Positions 17,798-26,677 are shown, counted from the first letter of the stretch. The stretch: DNA of 64,000 nucleotides from Bog-756 sp963753905 (GCA_963753905.1 CAVWDZ010000001.1:1364001-1428000), one strand, 5' to 3'. Numbers and translations are program-made. Notes: generated by a model not told the origin, from the sequence alone.

Positions 17798-19192
17798 CTA
17801 TGCGGCCATTCCGGTCCTCGGGTGCTCGATGTCGATGCCGCGCCTCAACAGCTTGGTCGTGTAGATGCTTTCCGTGCTGAGGTGCTTCGAAAGAGCCGTC
17901 GCGATGCCCACGACGAGCAGAGCCGGCAGAATCAGGGTGAAGTTTCCCGTCATCTCGAGCGCACTAGCCGTCGCCGTCAGCGGGGCTTGAGCGGCAGCAC
18001 CGAAGACGCCTCCCATGGCAACTACTGCGAAGACTGCAGGTGAGCTGACGGCGTGCCCGAAGACGTGCTGGACGACCGACCCATAGGCCGTCCCGGTCAT
18101 CGCGCCAATGAAGAGTGACGGGGCAAACACACCTCCCGATCCGCCAATGGAGAGAGTCATACTGGTCGCAACGATCTTGGCTGCCAGAAGCACGAGCAGA
18201 AACCACAGGACGTACTGGCCCTCGACCGCTCGTTCCATCACCGGGTAGCCGACGCCGTACATCTCGGGGACCGCCAGAAGCAAAGCCCCCAATGCAAGAC
18301 CACCGACGGCCGGTCGTGCCCACTCGGGCCGACCACGCCAGAGCGCGTCGACGCCATCCTCCATTCGGTAGAGCACCGACTTGAACGTCCAGCCCAACAG
18401 ACCTGATACAAGACCGAGGACCGCCAGGAGAAGAAAGACGACGGGGTGTTGGACAACCAGTCCATGCGGCAGGGTGGCGAAGAAGGGTGCCGATCCGAAC
18501 GCTGCTCGACTCACGAGATCGGCGGCCACGGCGGAGAGGATGGTCGCGAATAGGGCTTCGACAGAGAAGTCACGGAGGATGTTCTCGAAGCCGAAGAAGA
18601 CACCTGTCAAGGGCGCGTTGAACGTAGCTGCGATTCCTCCTGCGGCACCACACGCAACAAGCACACGCAGCCTGTTCCCCGGCACCTTGAAGAGCTGTCC
18701 GAGCGCCGATGCCGCTGCAGAGCCGATTTGGACGATGGGTCCCTCTCGACCAACCGAGCCACCCGTCGCGATGCAAACTGCCGACGCGAGGGCTTTGACG
18801 ATCGTGACCGGCGGTCGGATGCGTCCCTCATTTTCGGCAACCGCCAGTATTACTTCGGGGACACCGTGACCCCGAGCCTCGGGCGCAAAGCGCTGAATCA
18901 GCGGGCCGTAGATCAACCCACCGATTGCGGGGATGACGAGAAGGAACCAGATGCCGAGGCCGGGAAAGTGGAGGCTCGGCACCCGGCCTTGCTGCCCGAA
19001 CTCGGCGTACCCCGTCGCAAGCCAGGTGAAGCCGAGGATCATCTCCCGAAAAACCACTGCTCCGAGGCCCGACATCACTCCGACCGCGACGGCAAACACC
19101 AGGAGGCCGAGCTGGGTAGAGCGCATGGAGCGGGCCATCGCTTCGAGTGAGCGGCCAAACGGGCTGTCTAGAGATCCCAACTGCGCTGCCAC
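17798..19192 (-). CDS. ClC-family chloride channel/antiporter
   Basis: 464 residues with the ClC selectivity motifs in order: GHGVPE (about 108), GSVGREGPIVQIG with the gating Glu at about 150, GIAATFNAPLTGVFF and GGSGGVFAPSLFIGAMTG. There is no CBS domain after the last membrane helix, as in the short bacterial ClcA type. It moves Cl-, probably in exchange for H+, and may serve acid or salt tolerance. GTG 19192 overlaps the MarR stop by 25 nt; an internal ATG at 19138 is an alternative start. Confidence 0.93.
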   Translation of the reverse strand: MAAQLGSLDSPFGRSLEAMARSMRSTQLGLLVFAVAVGVMSGLGAVVFREMILGFTWLATGYAEFGQQGRVPSLHFPGLGIWFLLVIPAIGGLIYGPLIQRFAPEARGHGVPEVILAVAENEGRIRPPVTIVKALASAVCIATGGSVGREGPIVQIGSAAASALGQLFKVPGNRLRVLVACGAAGGIAATFNAPLTGVFFGFENILRDFSVEALFATILSAVAADLVSRAAFGSAPFFATLPHGLVVQHPVVFLLLAVLGLVSGLLGWTFKSVLYRMEDGVDALWRGRPEWARPAVGGLALGALLLAVPEMYGVGYPVMERAVEGQYVLWFLLVLLAAKIVATSMTLSIGGSGGVFAPSLFIGAMTGTAYGSVVQHVFGHAVSSPAVFAVVAMGGVFGAAAQAPLTATASALEMTGNFTLILPALLVVGIATALSKHLSTESIYTTKLLRRGIDIEHPRTGMAA

Positions 19193-19614
19193 TCCCTGTC
19201 GGGAACCTCGCCTGCGACCCTGCCAAACGCCTCAAAGGCCCTCACCAGGTTCCCCCGCTCGGATGTCGGCAGGGCTCGCAAGAGTTCCTCGATCTCTTCG
19301 CGACGACGCTGCGTGACGTTGTCGACGAGCCGATTGCCGGTCCGAGTCAGATCGAGACGGACTTCGCGCCGATCACTCCCTGCTCGTCGCCGTGAAATGA
19401 GCCGCTTTCGAACGAGGCGATCGCAGAGGCGGGTTGCCGTCGAGGGATGAACCCCCAGCGCGACTGCGAGGTCACCAGGTCGCTGGGGCCCGCGGGATGC
19501 GAGAACGACAAGGGCACGGTATTGCTGCAGCGAAACCTCTTCTTCGTGGTCTGCGAGCGATCGAGCCGCCACCGACACGAGGACACGGCTGGCGGTCATG
19601 ACAGCCTCGGTCAC
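19168..19614 (-). CDS. MarR-family transcriptional regulator
   Basis: 148 residues from GTG 19614 (ATG 19599 is an alternative). Helices ASRVLVSVAARSLA and the winged helix QRPGDLAVALGVHPSTATRLC-DRLVRKRLI are typical; the wing is RRAGSDRREVRLDLT and the C-terminal dimerisation helix is RREEIEELLRALP. It overlaps the ClC gene and heads the minus-strand run of transport genes, so it is the likely local regulator. Its promoter and a dyad operator lie 46-80 nt upstream. Confidence 0.88.
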   Translation of the reverse strand: MTEAVMTASRVLVSVAARSLADHEEEVSLQQYRALVVLASRGPQRPGDLAVALGVHPSTATRLCDRLVRKRLISRRRAGSDRREVRLDLTRTGNRLVDNVTQRRREEIEELLRALPTSERGNLVRAFEAFGRVAGEVPDREWQRSWDL

Positions 19615-19659
19615 TTGGCGCTTCGTGTAGGCAAGGTGAGGGGTGGAGGTGGTAGGAAT

Positions 19660-19693
19660 ACAGATAGTGTATCTGTACAAGTACCTTATGCAA
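19660..19693 (-). promoter_or_regulatory. MarR-gene promoter with dyad operator over the -10
   Basis: On the minus strand TTGCAT (19693-19688) and TACACT (19671-19666) are spaced by 16 bp. The 17-bp dyad ACAGATA-n3-TATCTGT (19660-19676) covers the -10 hexamer. The region is strikingly AT-rich for this DNA. The layout suits autorepression by the MarR protein, with loss of repression driving the ClC and antiporter genes. Confidence 0.65.
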
Positions 19694-19862
19694 AAAGACG
19701 CCCATTTGCGGGCGGACAGCAAGCCGAGGCTCAGAACCGAACCCTGCAGGGGCCCCGCCCATCGGCACGCCTCAACATCCCGCTCGGGTATCCCCACAAG
19801 GTGTCGTTGTACCGGTTACCCAGTCGAGTAGCCGGGGAAAATCGCACCTCCCGGCTCTCACA

Positions 19863-19896
19863 GAACCGGACGTGAACCTCTCAGCTCATCCGGCTC
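19863..19896 (-). ncRNA. group II intron 2 domain V
   Basis: 34-nt hairpin beginning GAGCCGGATGAGCTGAGAGG and ending CACGTCCGGTTC, a close fit to the domain V consensus with the AGC triad. The last codons and TGA of the reverse transcriptase lie inside its first 11 nt. Confidence 0.8.
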
Positions 19897-21161
19897 TTGC
19901 AGGTCGGTTGGGAGTGGCTGCGAGAAGGTGCCAGTGGACGAAGAGCCGGGGATTGCGCTGTTGTTCCTCACGCAACCGGTCCCACGCCATCTGGGGCTTC
20001 CCTCGCAGTCGCTTGAACTTCTGCATTGCCCATCTGACCAGATGCTCGTCGATGCGCCTTGCGATGGAATACAACCCGGAGCGAGAGAAGGCTCCGTAAT
20101 AGTTGATCCAGCCTCGGACCTGGGGGTTGATGCCATGGGCGATGCCGGACAGGTCCGTGCCACTGCGACGGTTGAGGTGCCAGTCCCTGATCTGCTTGCC
20201 CTTCGCCTTCTTCGCCTTGGCACTCATGGCCGGTGAGAAGCTCATGAAGAACCCCCGCCGACCCTTGGCCAGGCGACCCTGGAAGGTGTAGCCGAGGAAG
20301 TCGAAGCTGGTGTGCTCCGAGGTCCCCCGGCGGTGCGTGTCCTGGCAGTACACGACCTTCGTCTTTTCAGGGTGCAGCTCGAGTCCAACGGACCCGAGCC
20401 GTTCAGCGAGTGCGGCCCACAGAGACAGGGCCTTTGCCTCGGTGTCGCAGTGGATCACCACGTCATCCGCGTAGCGCTCGAATGGACTGCCGGGGTGGTC
20501 CCGGTCCATCCATCTGTCGAACGCATAGTGCATGAAGAGGTTGGCGAGCAGCAGCGAGATCGGGGACCCTTGCGGGGTCCCCTTCTCCCGTGCCACCAGA
20601 GTCCCGTCTGGCATCTGCATGGAGGCGGTGAGCCACCGTTCGATGTAGAGCAGGACCCAGCGTTCGTCGGTGTGGTGAGCGACCGCTCTGAGCAACAGAT
20701 CATGGGGAACGCTGTCGAAGAAGGCCCGGACGTCGATGTCCAACACCCAGTCCTTCTTCCAACAGCGCTGACGAGCAACGGCCAGTGCGTCATGGGCACT
20801 GCGTCCCGGACGATAGCCATAGCTGTCACGGTGGAAGATCGGCTCAAGCTCCTCTTCCAGCAGCATCGCAGCTGTCGTCTGAGCGATGCGGTCCACCGTG
20901 TTCGGCACGCCTAACACCCTGACCCCTTTCCCATGGTCCTTCGGTATCTCCACCGCCCGCACCGGCCCGGGGAAGTAGCTCCCCGAACTCATCCGGTTCC
21001 ACAGCTTGTAGAGGTTGTCCCTCTCGTTGTCCGGCGAACCGTTCGATGCTGACGGAGTCCACGCCCGGCGCACCATTGTTTGCCTGGACCTTCATCCACG
21101 CCTCGTAGACGAGGCGCTTGTCGATCTCACACGACTTCATTCCCGACTGTGGTCCGTCCAT
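19886..21161 (-). pseudogene. group II intron reverse transcriptase, frameshifted near N-terminus
   Basis: The start is ATG 21161 after GGGGGAGGAG. The first part (AWMKVQANNGAPGVDSVSIE) is in one frame; from about 21031 the sequence continues in another (NERDNLYKLWNRMSSGSYFP), consistent with one extra G in CCGG at 21031-21034. The rest is complete: VLDIDVRAFFDSVPHDLL, GTPQGSPISLLLANLFMH, catalytic YADDVVIH and a maturase-like C-terminus INYYGAFSRSGLY. No HNH domain is present. If the extra base is a read error the gene would be intact at about 424 residues. Confidence 0.82.
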
Positions 21162-21782
21162 CAGCTCCTCCCCCGAAGGGTTGACCGATCGATGACCTGA
21201 CCTGCCCAGCCCCTTCGCTCCAGCCCCATTACAGGGCCTTCATCGCTACTACGGGCTGGTCCGCCCCTGTGCCTCGCATCGGTACTCTCCCCCACGTGGC
21301 CGTGGCCACACTGGGTTCTCCCTCTTGACGACCAGGGGGCCGACGGCACCCATTTCGACTGGCCGTTCGTATCGAGACGACAGGTTCTCCTGTTCCATGC
21401 CAGGGCCTGCAACAAGCTCACGCCACCTTTACACCGGACACCGCCAGGGCCACGAGCAGGCAGCTCCCTGGCTCCGGACACGCCGAAGGGCGCGCCCTTG
21501 TCCCGAGGCAGGCGTGCGGCCCCGGTTTCGATGTCATCGTTCACATTCACGATGCGTCAGCAGTGGTTTACGCATGTTCGTCTTCTCGTTGCTCACCTGA
21601 CCCGCTGGTAGCGGGCCCTCTCCGCAGTCGCTTCCCACCCCGGCTCTTGACCGGCATGACACTGCGGCGGTTCGGGATCTCCGCCTGCACGGCGAACCCG
21701 GAGGGCCTGCCTCCATCCCTGGCACAGCACGGTTCGTGCTGGCGATCTTCTACATCGTCATCACTCCCCTTTCAGGACGCAC
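21162..21782 (-). other. 5' non-coding domains of group II intron 2
   Basis: About 620 nt of GC-rich, gene-free sequence between the intron 5' end and the reverse transcriptase start, as expected for ribozyme domains I-III and the start of IV. Short frames here are shadows. Confidence 0.6.
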
Positions 21783-21800
21783 CACGCCCACAGGTGCCGG

Positions 21801-22055
21801 TCATGGGCAGTCGGCCATCAGCAACCGCTTGCGCCCTGGCCAGCAGCAGGGCCGACGCTGGCCTTCCTCGAGTTCCTCCTGGGTCCGACGAATGCGGCGT
21901 TCTCTGGTCATCTCCTCCTTGGCATCCTCGACCCAGCAGATGAACTCGTTGCGGGCTAGAGGCGTGATGTCCTCCCAGGCGTCTAGCGCCTTGGAGTTGG
22001 CGATCAGCTCCTTACGCAGGTCTCCGGGAAGCTCGTGCACCGCCCCACCGGGCAC
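21801..22055 (-). CDS. YdeI/OmpD-associated-like short protein
   Basis: 84 residues. VHELPGDLRKELIANSKALD, AWEDITPLARNEFICWVEDA and KEEMTRERRIRRTQEELEEG match the short YdeI-like family, whose members usually end soon after a CCWPGC motif. Here CCWPG is followed by an atypical tail RKRLLMADCP. Group II intron 2 begins 18 nt past the stop, so the altered tail may reflect rearrangement at the insertion site. Same strand as and 18 nt downstream of the next small gene; probably one operon. Confidence 0.75.
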   Translation of the reverse strand: MPGGAVHELPGDLRKELIANSKALDAWEDITPLARNEFICWVEDAKEEMTRERRIRRTQEELEEGQRRPCCWPGRKRLLMADCP

Positions 22056-22073
22056 TAGCGCGCTACTCCGCGA

Positions 22074-22310
22074 TCAACCTTCGGGAAGATCGGCAAAATC
22101 GCGCTTGGCTTGCCGATACCAACCCATACCTTTGATGGGGTTCTTCCACCGACCCTTCATCTCCTTCAAGGCACCTTCGTGGGTCGTGTCACCGTTGGCG
22201 ACCATCTCTTTGAGGTGTCGATCTTGCGCCTTGATGACCTCGTCTGCAGTCATGCCTTGGTGCGGAGACTCGCACGGGCCCCCAAGTTGCTCACATGTCA
22301 TGGTCTTCAT
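22074..22310 (-). CDS. small DUF1059-like protein
   Basis: 78 residues beginning MKTMTCEQLGGPC and containing GMTADEVIKAQDRHLKEM and MKGRWKNPIKGMGWYRQ. The N-terminal motif MKTMTC-x2-LGGPC is the hallmark of a family of small cytoplasmic proteins related to DUF1059, found widely in soil bacteria; no function is established. AAGGAAG lies 8 nt before the ATG. It is co-directional with the YdeI-like gene, and both are short proteins often seen near ECF sigma factor genes. Confidence 0.75.
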   Translation of the reverse strand: MKTMTCEQLGGPCESPHQGMTADEVIKAQDRHLKEMVANGDTTHEGALKEMKGRWKNPIKGMGWYRQAKRDFADLPEG

Positions 22311-22371
22311 GATGCTCGCTTCCTTTCACTGTGTCTGACTGTCGATTGTCTGCCAACGTGGTCCTCGCACA

Positions 22372-23226
22372 TCACCGCATCGGCTTCGCCCGTACGCGGA
22401 CGATGTCCATAGTCGCCAGGACATCTGGGTCAGCGATCAGCTCGACCTCGTGCACCAGGCCCGCATCGTCGAGATGGAAGACAAATGCGACTTTGGTCGA
22501 CCCAGCTTGGATCCACGCGGCACCCAGCTGACCGTCGATGGTGACCGGTGCCGCTCCCCGGGTGCCGTTGAAGCGAGCAGCCACGGCTGCTGCCCCCTCG
22601 TACGCGGATTCCGAGCCCATCCTTTGCCCGACCAGGTCCGCACGCATGACGGCGTCGGGCGCGAGCAGCGACAACAAGGTGGCAAGTTCCCCACCACGGG
22701 CCGCAGTGAGGAACGCGTCGACGACCCGCTGGCTCTCGGCACGCGCTGCCTGCGACGGGGCCGGCTCCGGCTTGCCCTGCACCTTGCGCCGTGCCCGGCT
22801 CGCCAACTGGCGTACAGCGGTACCCGAGCGTCCCATGACAGCGCTGACCTCGTCGAACGGATACCCGAACACGTCGTGCAGGACGAACGCTGCCCGCTCG
22901 GCCGGTGCCAGGGCATCAAGGACGACCTGCATCGCGTCGCCCGTCATCTCGGCGAGCAGCGCGTCGGCCTCAGGGTCAACCGGAGCACGGTCGGGGGGAG
23001 CCACGGCTTCGATCACCGACCTGGTACCCCGCTTGCGTATCTGGTCGAGGCAAAGCCGCGTCACGACGGTTGTGAGCCAGGCGGGGAGGTCGTCGACGGC
23101 GTCGGTGCGGGAGAACCGTAGCCAGGCTTCCTGAAGGATGTCGTCAGCATCGGCTTCCGACCCGAGTATCCGGATGGCGATCGCGGTCAACCGGGGCCGC
23201 TCGGCGTCGAAATCGGTCACTTCCAT
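22372..23226 (-). CDS. ECF41/SigJ-type RNA polymerase sigma factor with SnoaL-like C-terminus
   Basis: 284 residues from ATG 23226. Sigma region 2 (ILGSEADADDILQEAWLRFS), region 4 (APAERAAFVLHDVFGYPFDE and MGRSGTAVRQLASRARRKVQ) and a C-terminal NTF2/SnoaL-like domain (about 175-284, VDAFLTAARGGELATLLSLL) define the ECF41 group. In that family the C-terminal domain acts as a built-in anti-sigma module. No canonical anti-sigma gene adjoins, as expected. The promoters it recognises were not found here. Confidence 0.9.
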   Translation of the reverse strand: MEVTDFDAERPRLTAIAIRILGSEADADDILQEAWLRFSRTDAVDDLPAWLTTVVTRLCLDQIRKRGTRSVIEAVAPPDRAPVDPEADALLAEMTGDAMQVVLDALAPAERAAFVLHDVFGYPFDEVSAVMGRSGTAVRQLASRARRKVQGKPEPAPSQAARAESQRVVDAFLTAARGGELATLLSLLAPDAVMRADLVGQRMGSESAYEGAAAVAARFNGTRGAAPVTIDGQLGAAWIQAGSTKVAFVFHLDDAGLVHEVELIADPDVLATMDIVRVRAKPMR

Positions 23227-23460
23227 CGTGGTCACACCATATTGACGCAGGGCAACCCGAGAATGTGACCACCCGGTTAAGATTCGTGAGGAACCCTGGG
23301 TGGCACAAGGAACGCGCTCGCACACCTTGGGTCAACTCCAAAGCTTGGAGTTGACACGCAAGTGCCGAACTGACCGTCTATCCGCAGGCGATCCGGTGAG
23401 CATCCCCCGGTTTGACGGACACCTGAACTGAGGTGGTAGCACCTCGGGAAGAAGTCCTTG

Positions 23461-23748
23461 ATGCCACGACCTCATCCTCCGGAGTTCCGCGCTCGAGCTA
23501 TCGAGCTGGCCAGAGAACGGGCCAAGCCGATGTCCGCCCTGGCCCACGATCTCGGGATCTCGGAGAGCTGCCTGCGCAACTGGGTGGCCAAGGCCGACGT
23601 CGACGAGGGCCGCAAGGACGGGGTCACCTCGTCCGAGCGGGCCGAGCTGGTGGAGCTGCGTCGCAAGCTCCGGGTCTCGGAGATGGAGAACGAGATCCTC
23701 CGACGAGCGGCTGCCTATTTCGCCAGGGAGAACATCCTCCCAAAATGA
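23461..23748 (+). CDS. IS3-family transposase OrfA (helix-turn-helix)
   Basis: 95 residues from ATG 23461. MPRPHPPEFRARAIELARE followed by AHDLGISESCLRNWVAKADV is the HTH_21/IS3 DNA-binding helix-turn-helix; the second half (SERAELVELRRKLRVSEMEN) is the leucine-rich coiled coil used for multimerisation. The stop overlaps the orfB ATG (ATGA at 23745-23748) in the -1 frame. Translational coupling, or frameshifting on the CAAAATG sequence, could yield OrfAB. Confidence 0.9.
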   Translation: MPRPHPPEFRARAIELARERAKPMSALAHDLGISESCLRNWVAKADVDEGRKDGVTSSERAELVELRRKLRVSEMENEILRRAAAYFARENILPK

Positions 23749-24623
23749 CGTACACCTTCATCGCCCAACGCTGCGCCGATCTGCCGGTGGCCGCGTGTTG
23801 TCGGGCCATGAGGGTGTCGACCTCGGGGTTCTATGCCTGGCAAGCCAACCCGGTGTCCGACCGGGACTGGCAGGACGCCAACCTCACCAACACCATGTTC
23901 GACATCCATCGGATGTCACGGCGCTCCTATGGTTCGCCCCGGGTCCACGCCGAGCTGGTGCTCGGCCAGGGCCGGCGCTGTTCCCGCAAGCGGGTGGCAC
24001 GGCTCATGGCGGAGGCCGGCATCGTGGGCATCCACAGGCGGAAGTTCCGGGGTTGCACCAAACGGGATCCCGACGCCACCCCGGCCGAGGACCTGGTCCA
24101 GCGCAACTTCAACCCGACCGAGCCGGACCGTCTCTGGGTCATGGACGTGACCGAGCATCCGACCGGTGAGGGCAAGGTCTATCTGGCCGTGGTCCTCGAT
24201 GCATTCAGCCGAAGGGTGGTGGGCTGGTCCATCGCCGATCACATCCGCTCCGAGCTCGTGGTCGACGCCGTGCAGATGGCGCTCTGGCGGAGGCAACCAC
24301 CCAAGGGTCGCACCGTGGCCCATTCGGACCACGGATCTCAGTACACGTCTTGGGCCTTCGGTCGCCGGCTCCGGGCCGCAGGGCTGCTCGGCTCCATGGG
24401 CACCATCGGGGACTGCTTCGACAACAGCGCCGTGGAGAGCTTCTTTGGGACCCTGCAGATCGAGTTGCTCGACGAGCACCGCTGGGAGACACGCAAGCAG
24501 TTGGCCCTCGCCATGTTCGACTGGATCGAGACCTGGTACAACCCGTCGAGGCGGCACTTCTACTGCGAAATGCTCAGCCCCGTCGACTTCGAGACCCGAC
24601 ACGCCATCCAGACCGCGGCGTGA
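23745..24623 (+). CDS. IS3-family transposase OrfB (DDE integrase domain)
   Basis: 292 residues from ATG 23745. An N-terminal HTH_21-like part (SRRSYGSPRVHAELVLGQG) is followed by the retroviral-type integrase core: first Asp in LWVMDVTEHPT, second in AHSDHGSQYTSWAF, and Glu in FDNSAVESFFGTLQIELL. A C-terminal WYNPSRRHFYCEMLSPVDF segment completes it. All three catalytic residues are present, so the copy looks active. Overlaps orfA by 4 nt. Confidence 0.93.
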   Translation: MTYTFIAQRCADLPVAACCRAMRVSTSGFYAWQANPVSDRDWQDANLTNTMFDIHRMSRRSYGSPRVHAELVLGQGRRCSRKRVARLMAEAGIVGIHRRKFRGCTKRDPDATPAEDLVQRNFNPTEPDRLWVMDVTEHPTGEGKVYLAVVLDAFSRRVVGWSIADHIRSELVVDAVQMALWRRQPPKGRTVAHSDHGSQYTSWAFGRRLRAAGLLGSMGTIGDCFDNSAVESFFGTLQIELLDEHRWETRKQLALAMFDWIETWYNPSRRHFYCEMLSPVDFETRHAIQTAA

Positions 24624-24999
24624 TCAAAAACCATGCCCTCAGATCGCCGCAGAGGCTCGCGATGCTGGTCCGCGCTACAACACACCGGACGGATCGAAGC
24701 CTTCAACGGAGACCGTCACCCCACAACCAACCTGTCCGCTGGACCGGGGGAAGCTCACCGGGGCAGGTGAGGGACCGATGTGCGTTCGATCATTCGATCT
24801 GCGGTGTCGGGGTTGTTTCTGGCAATCGCCGCACTGCGGCACAACCCGATAGGTGATCTCGGAGTCCCGCGGGACCTCATGTGTCTGCGTCTGAGCAGTC
24901 AATACCGCCTCCGGCGCGACGGAGGGTGAGGTTCCGGCTAAGCATCGTCGCCCACCGGAACCCCACCCGCTCAACAGCAACTCAACTGACGGTCATGGT

Positions 25000-25650
25000 T
25001 CAGGGCAAGGAGATCAACGAACCGGGATTGATGAGGAACGCTGGGTACGGACCCCATCCCGCCGCACAGGTGCTCACGACATTGGTCCTGAGGCCCACCA
25101 GGGGATGAACGGACGGAGTGAACGAACCTGTCCCAGCCCAGGAGGTGCCCGACGTGGCCGGAAGCACGATGTTGTCCGTGGGGGCCCCGGAGACGATGTG
25201 AGCAGTCCCGCCCGTAAAGGTGACGGTTGTCGGTGCGATTGCCGGCACCGAGATCCAGGTGTAATGGACCTTGATCACGCCGATGGTATCCGACCCCTTG
25301 AATACGGCACATTTGTTGGCAAGTAATCCCGTACTCAGGGGAACCATGGTGCCTGTTCCAGTGATGCTGACTCCGGTGATACTGACGGGAGACAACGATC
25401 CAGTGGAGTTAGGTGCCTGGGCGGCGGAGAAGCACCCGCCGGTAGCGGTTGCACCGAACGAGATGTGAAGGGGGGTTGCACTTCCCGCCAGGGTCAACGA
25501 AGGCGTGAACGTACCCTTCCCGCTGACACTGCACACGACTGAACCGGTCGCGTTAGGTGCAAGCGCGCTCGCCACACCAGAATCGAAGACGCCAAGGAGT
25601 GAAGCGGACACTACGAGAGCGGCCGAGACTGCTATCAATCTACGTTTCAC
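25000..25650 (-). CDS. secreted protein, paralogue of 26045-26677
   Basis: 216 residues from GTG 25650, 7-8 nt after AGGGGGA. The N-terminus KRRLIAVSAALVVSASLLG is a Sec signal peptide with cleavage near ASALA. The mature part is Ser/Thr/Gly-rich and beta-strand-like: CSVSGKGTFTPSLTLAG, then ISFGATATGGC, PVSITGVSITGTGTM and NKCAVFKGSD, with four spaced cysteines. The same order of motifs and cysteines recurs in the divergent neighbour. No enzyme signature; probably an extracellular or surface beta-sandwich protein. Confidence 0.8.
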   Translation of the reverse strand: MKRRLIAVSAALVVSASLLGVFDSGVASALAPNATGSVVCSVSGKGTFTPSLTLAGSATPLHISFGATATGGCFSAAQAPNSTGSLSPVSITGVSITGTGTMVPLSTGLLANKCAVFKGSDTIGVIKVHYTWISVPAIAPTTVTFTGGTAHIVSGAPTDNIVLPATSGTSWAGTGSFTPSVHPLVGLRTNVVSTCAAGWGPYPAFLINPGSLISLP

Positions 25651-26044
25651 GTTTCCCCCTGTTCGCCGAGGCAAACTGGACTCTCATCCGGATTCGCCGC
25701 CGGGGATTGGACTCCGACAGCCCTCGGCCGCGGAAGAAGCGGATCTCGCTTCGCGGTGACCCTAGTGGTTCGGCTACCCGGCCGCCCGAGGAAGCTGGAC
25801 TTTGCGGATGCCACTCCGCTGATCGCTGCGACCACGTCTCGCTTCCGTGGTCAAGGGCAACCTTGCGCGCGGGACGCGGCCGGTGAGCGGCGTGTTCTTC
25901 CGAGTGGGAAGGTGGTCGGCTGACCGCAGCCCGCTCAGAGCCGAATGCCCGTATTCCCAGGTCGGCCCCCATCCGTGCGGCCACGAGCGCCGGAGATGTG
26001 CGCCGAGTAGCTTTTGGCCAACCGACTAGGGAAGGTGGATCCCA
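25651..26044. other. divergent intergenic region between secreted paralogues
   Basis: 394 nt with no credible gene. It must hold both promoters. CACTAGGGT/GACTAGGGA-like sequences occur near each gene, but no convincing -35/-10 pair is visible. Confidence 0.35.
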
Positions 26045-26677
26045 ATGGTTCGCAAAGCTGCACTCGTTGCCGTGGCTGTGTTCATCCAAGCGGGCATCGT
26101 CGTCGGAGTCTCCGGCACGGCGTGGGCGGTGCCACCAAGGCTTATTGGCACAACCAACTGCGCAGTGTTCAAGGGCACAGGCAACTTCGGGCCCAAGCTC
26201 ACAGTGGCTGGGACAAGCCCCGCGGTAAAGATCTCGTTCACTGGAACGCTCGCCGGCTGCGTTGGCGTGAACAAGCGCAACGGTGTTGGGGCACCCGTCA
26301 CGATCACGGGAGGGACGGTGACCGGCTCTGGGTACTTCACGGGCACCAATGCTTCCAAATGCGCAAACTTTGAAGGTCCCCCACCAGCAGCGGGACCGAC
26401 CGACAGGGTAGGCCGGATCACGATGACAGTGAATTGGGCAGTTGTAGGACCCGCCGTGCAGGCCTCGAACGTCACGTACGGCGTCGGCATCTATCACGAC
26501 CCAACGCTCCCGTTGGCTATGTGGCTCGAGTTGGGTCGGCCGCTGGAGCCGGCGCCGGTCGTGGGATCGTTCTTTACCAGTGTGATCCAGCACACGATCA
26601 TGAAAATTACAACGAACCTGGCACACTGCTCGGTGGGCTCGGCGTTCGCCTTCCCTGCCGGCATCATGAGGTTCTGA
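26045..26677 (+). CDS. secreted protein, paralogue of 25000-25650
   Basis: 210 residues. The signal peptide VRKAALVAVAVFIQAGIVVG has likely cleavage after GTAWA. The mature chain repeats the neighbour's layout: TNCAVFKGTGNFGPKLTVAG, KISFTGTLAGC, APVTITGGTVTGSG, SKCANFEGPP, ITMTVNWAVV, and a final Cys in AHCSVGSAFAFPAG. AGGGAAGG lies about 9 nt before the ATG. The divergent pair likely arose by inverted duplication. The function is unknown; similar small exported families occur in other actinobacteria. Confidence 0.8.
   Translation: MVRKAALVAVAVFIQAGIVVGVSGTAWAVPPRLIGTTNCAVFKGTGNFGPKLTVAGTSPAVKISFTGTLAGCVGVNKRNGVGAPVTITGGTVTGSGYFTGTNASKCANFEGPPPAAGPTDRVGRITMTVNWAVVGPAVQASNVTYGVGIYHDPTLPLAMWLELGRPLEPAPVVGSFFTSVIQHTIMKITTNLAHCSVGSAFAFPAGIMRF

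Larger units (their letters stand above)
19823..21782 (-). mobile_element. group II intron 2 (about 1.96 kb), opposite orientation to intron 1
   Basis: The 5' end is GTGCGTCC at 21782-21775, the same first eight bases as intron 1. About 610 nt of non-coding sequence precede the reverse transcriptase. Domain V is at 19896-19863 and the domain VI-like hairpin ends in CTACTCGAC near 19823. It lies between the YdeI-like gene, whose stop is 18 nt upstream, and the MarR promoter. The reverse transcriptase frame is broken, so autonomous mobility is doubtful, but the ribozyme may still splice. Confidence 0.75.
23397..24757 (+). mobile_element. IS3-family insertion sequence, copy 1 (1361 bp, complete)
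   Basis: Terminal inverted repeats TGAGCATCCCCCGGT at the left and, read inward, TGAGCTTCCCCCGGT at the right end 24757. A CCGG direct repeat flanks the element (23393-23396 and 24758-24761), consistent with a 4-bp target duplication. It contains overlapping orfA and orfB with an intact DDE catalytic domain. A related second element is at 58941-60211. Confidence 0.85.
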
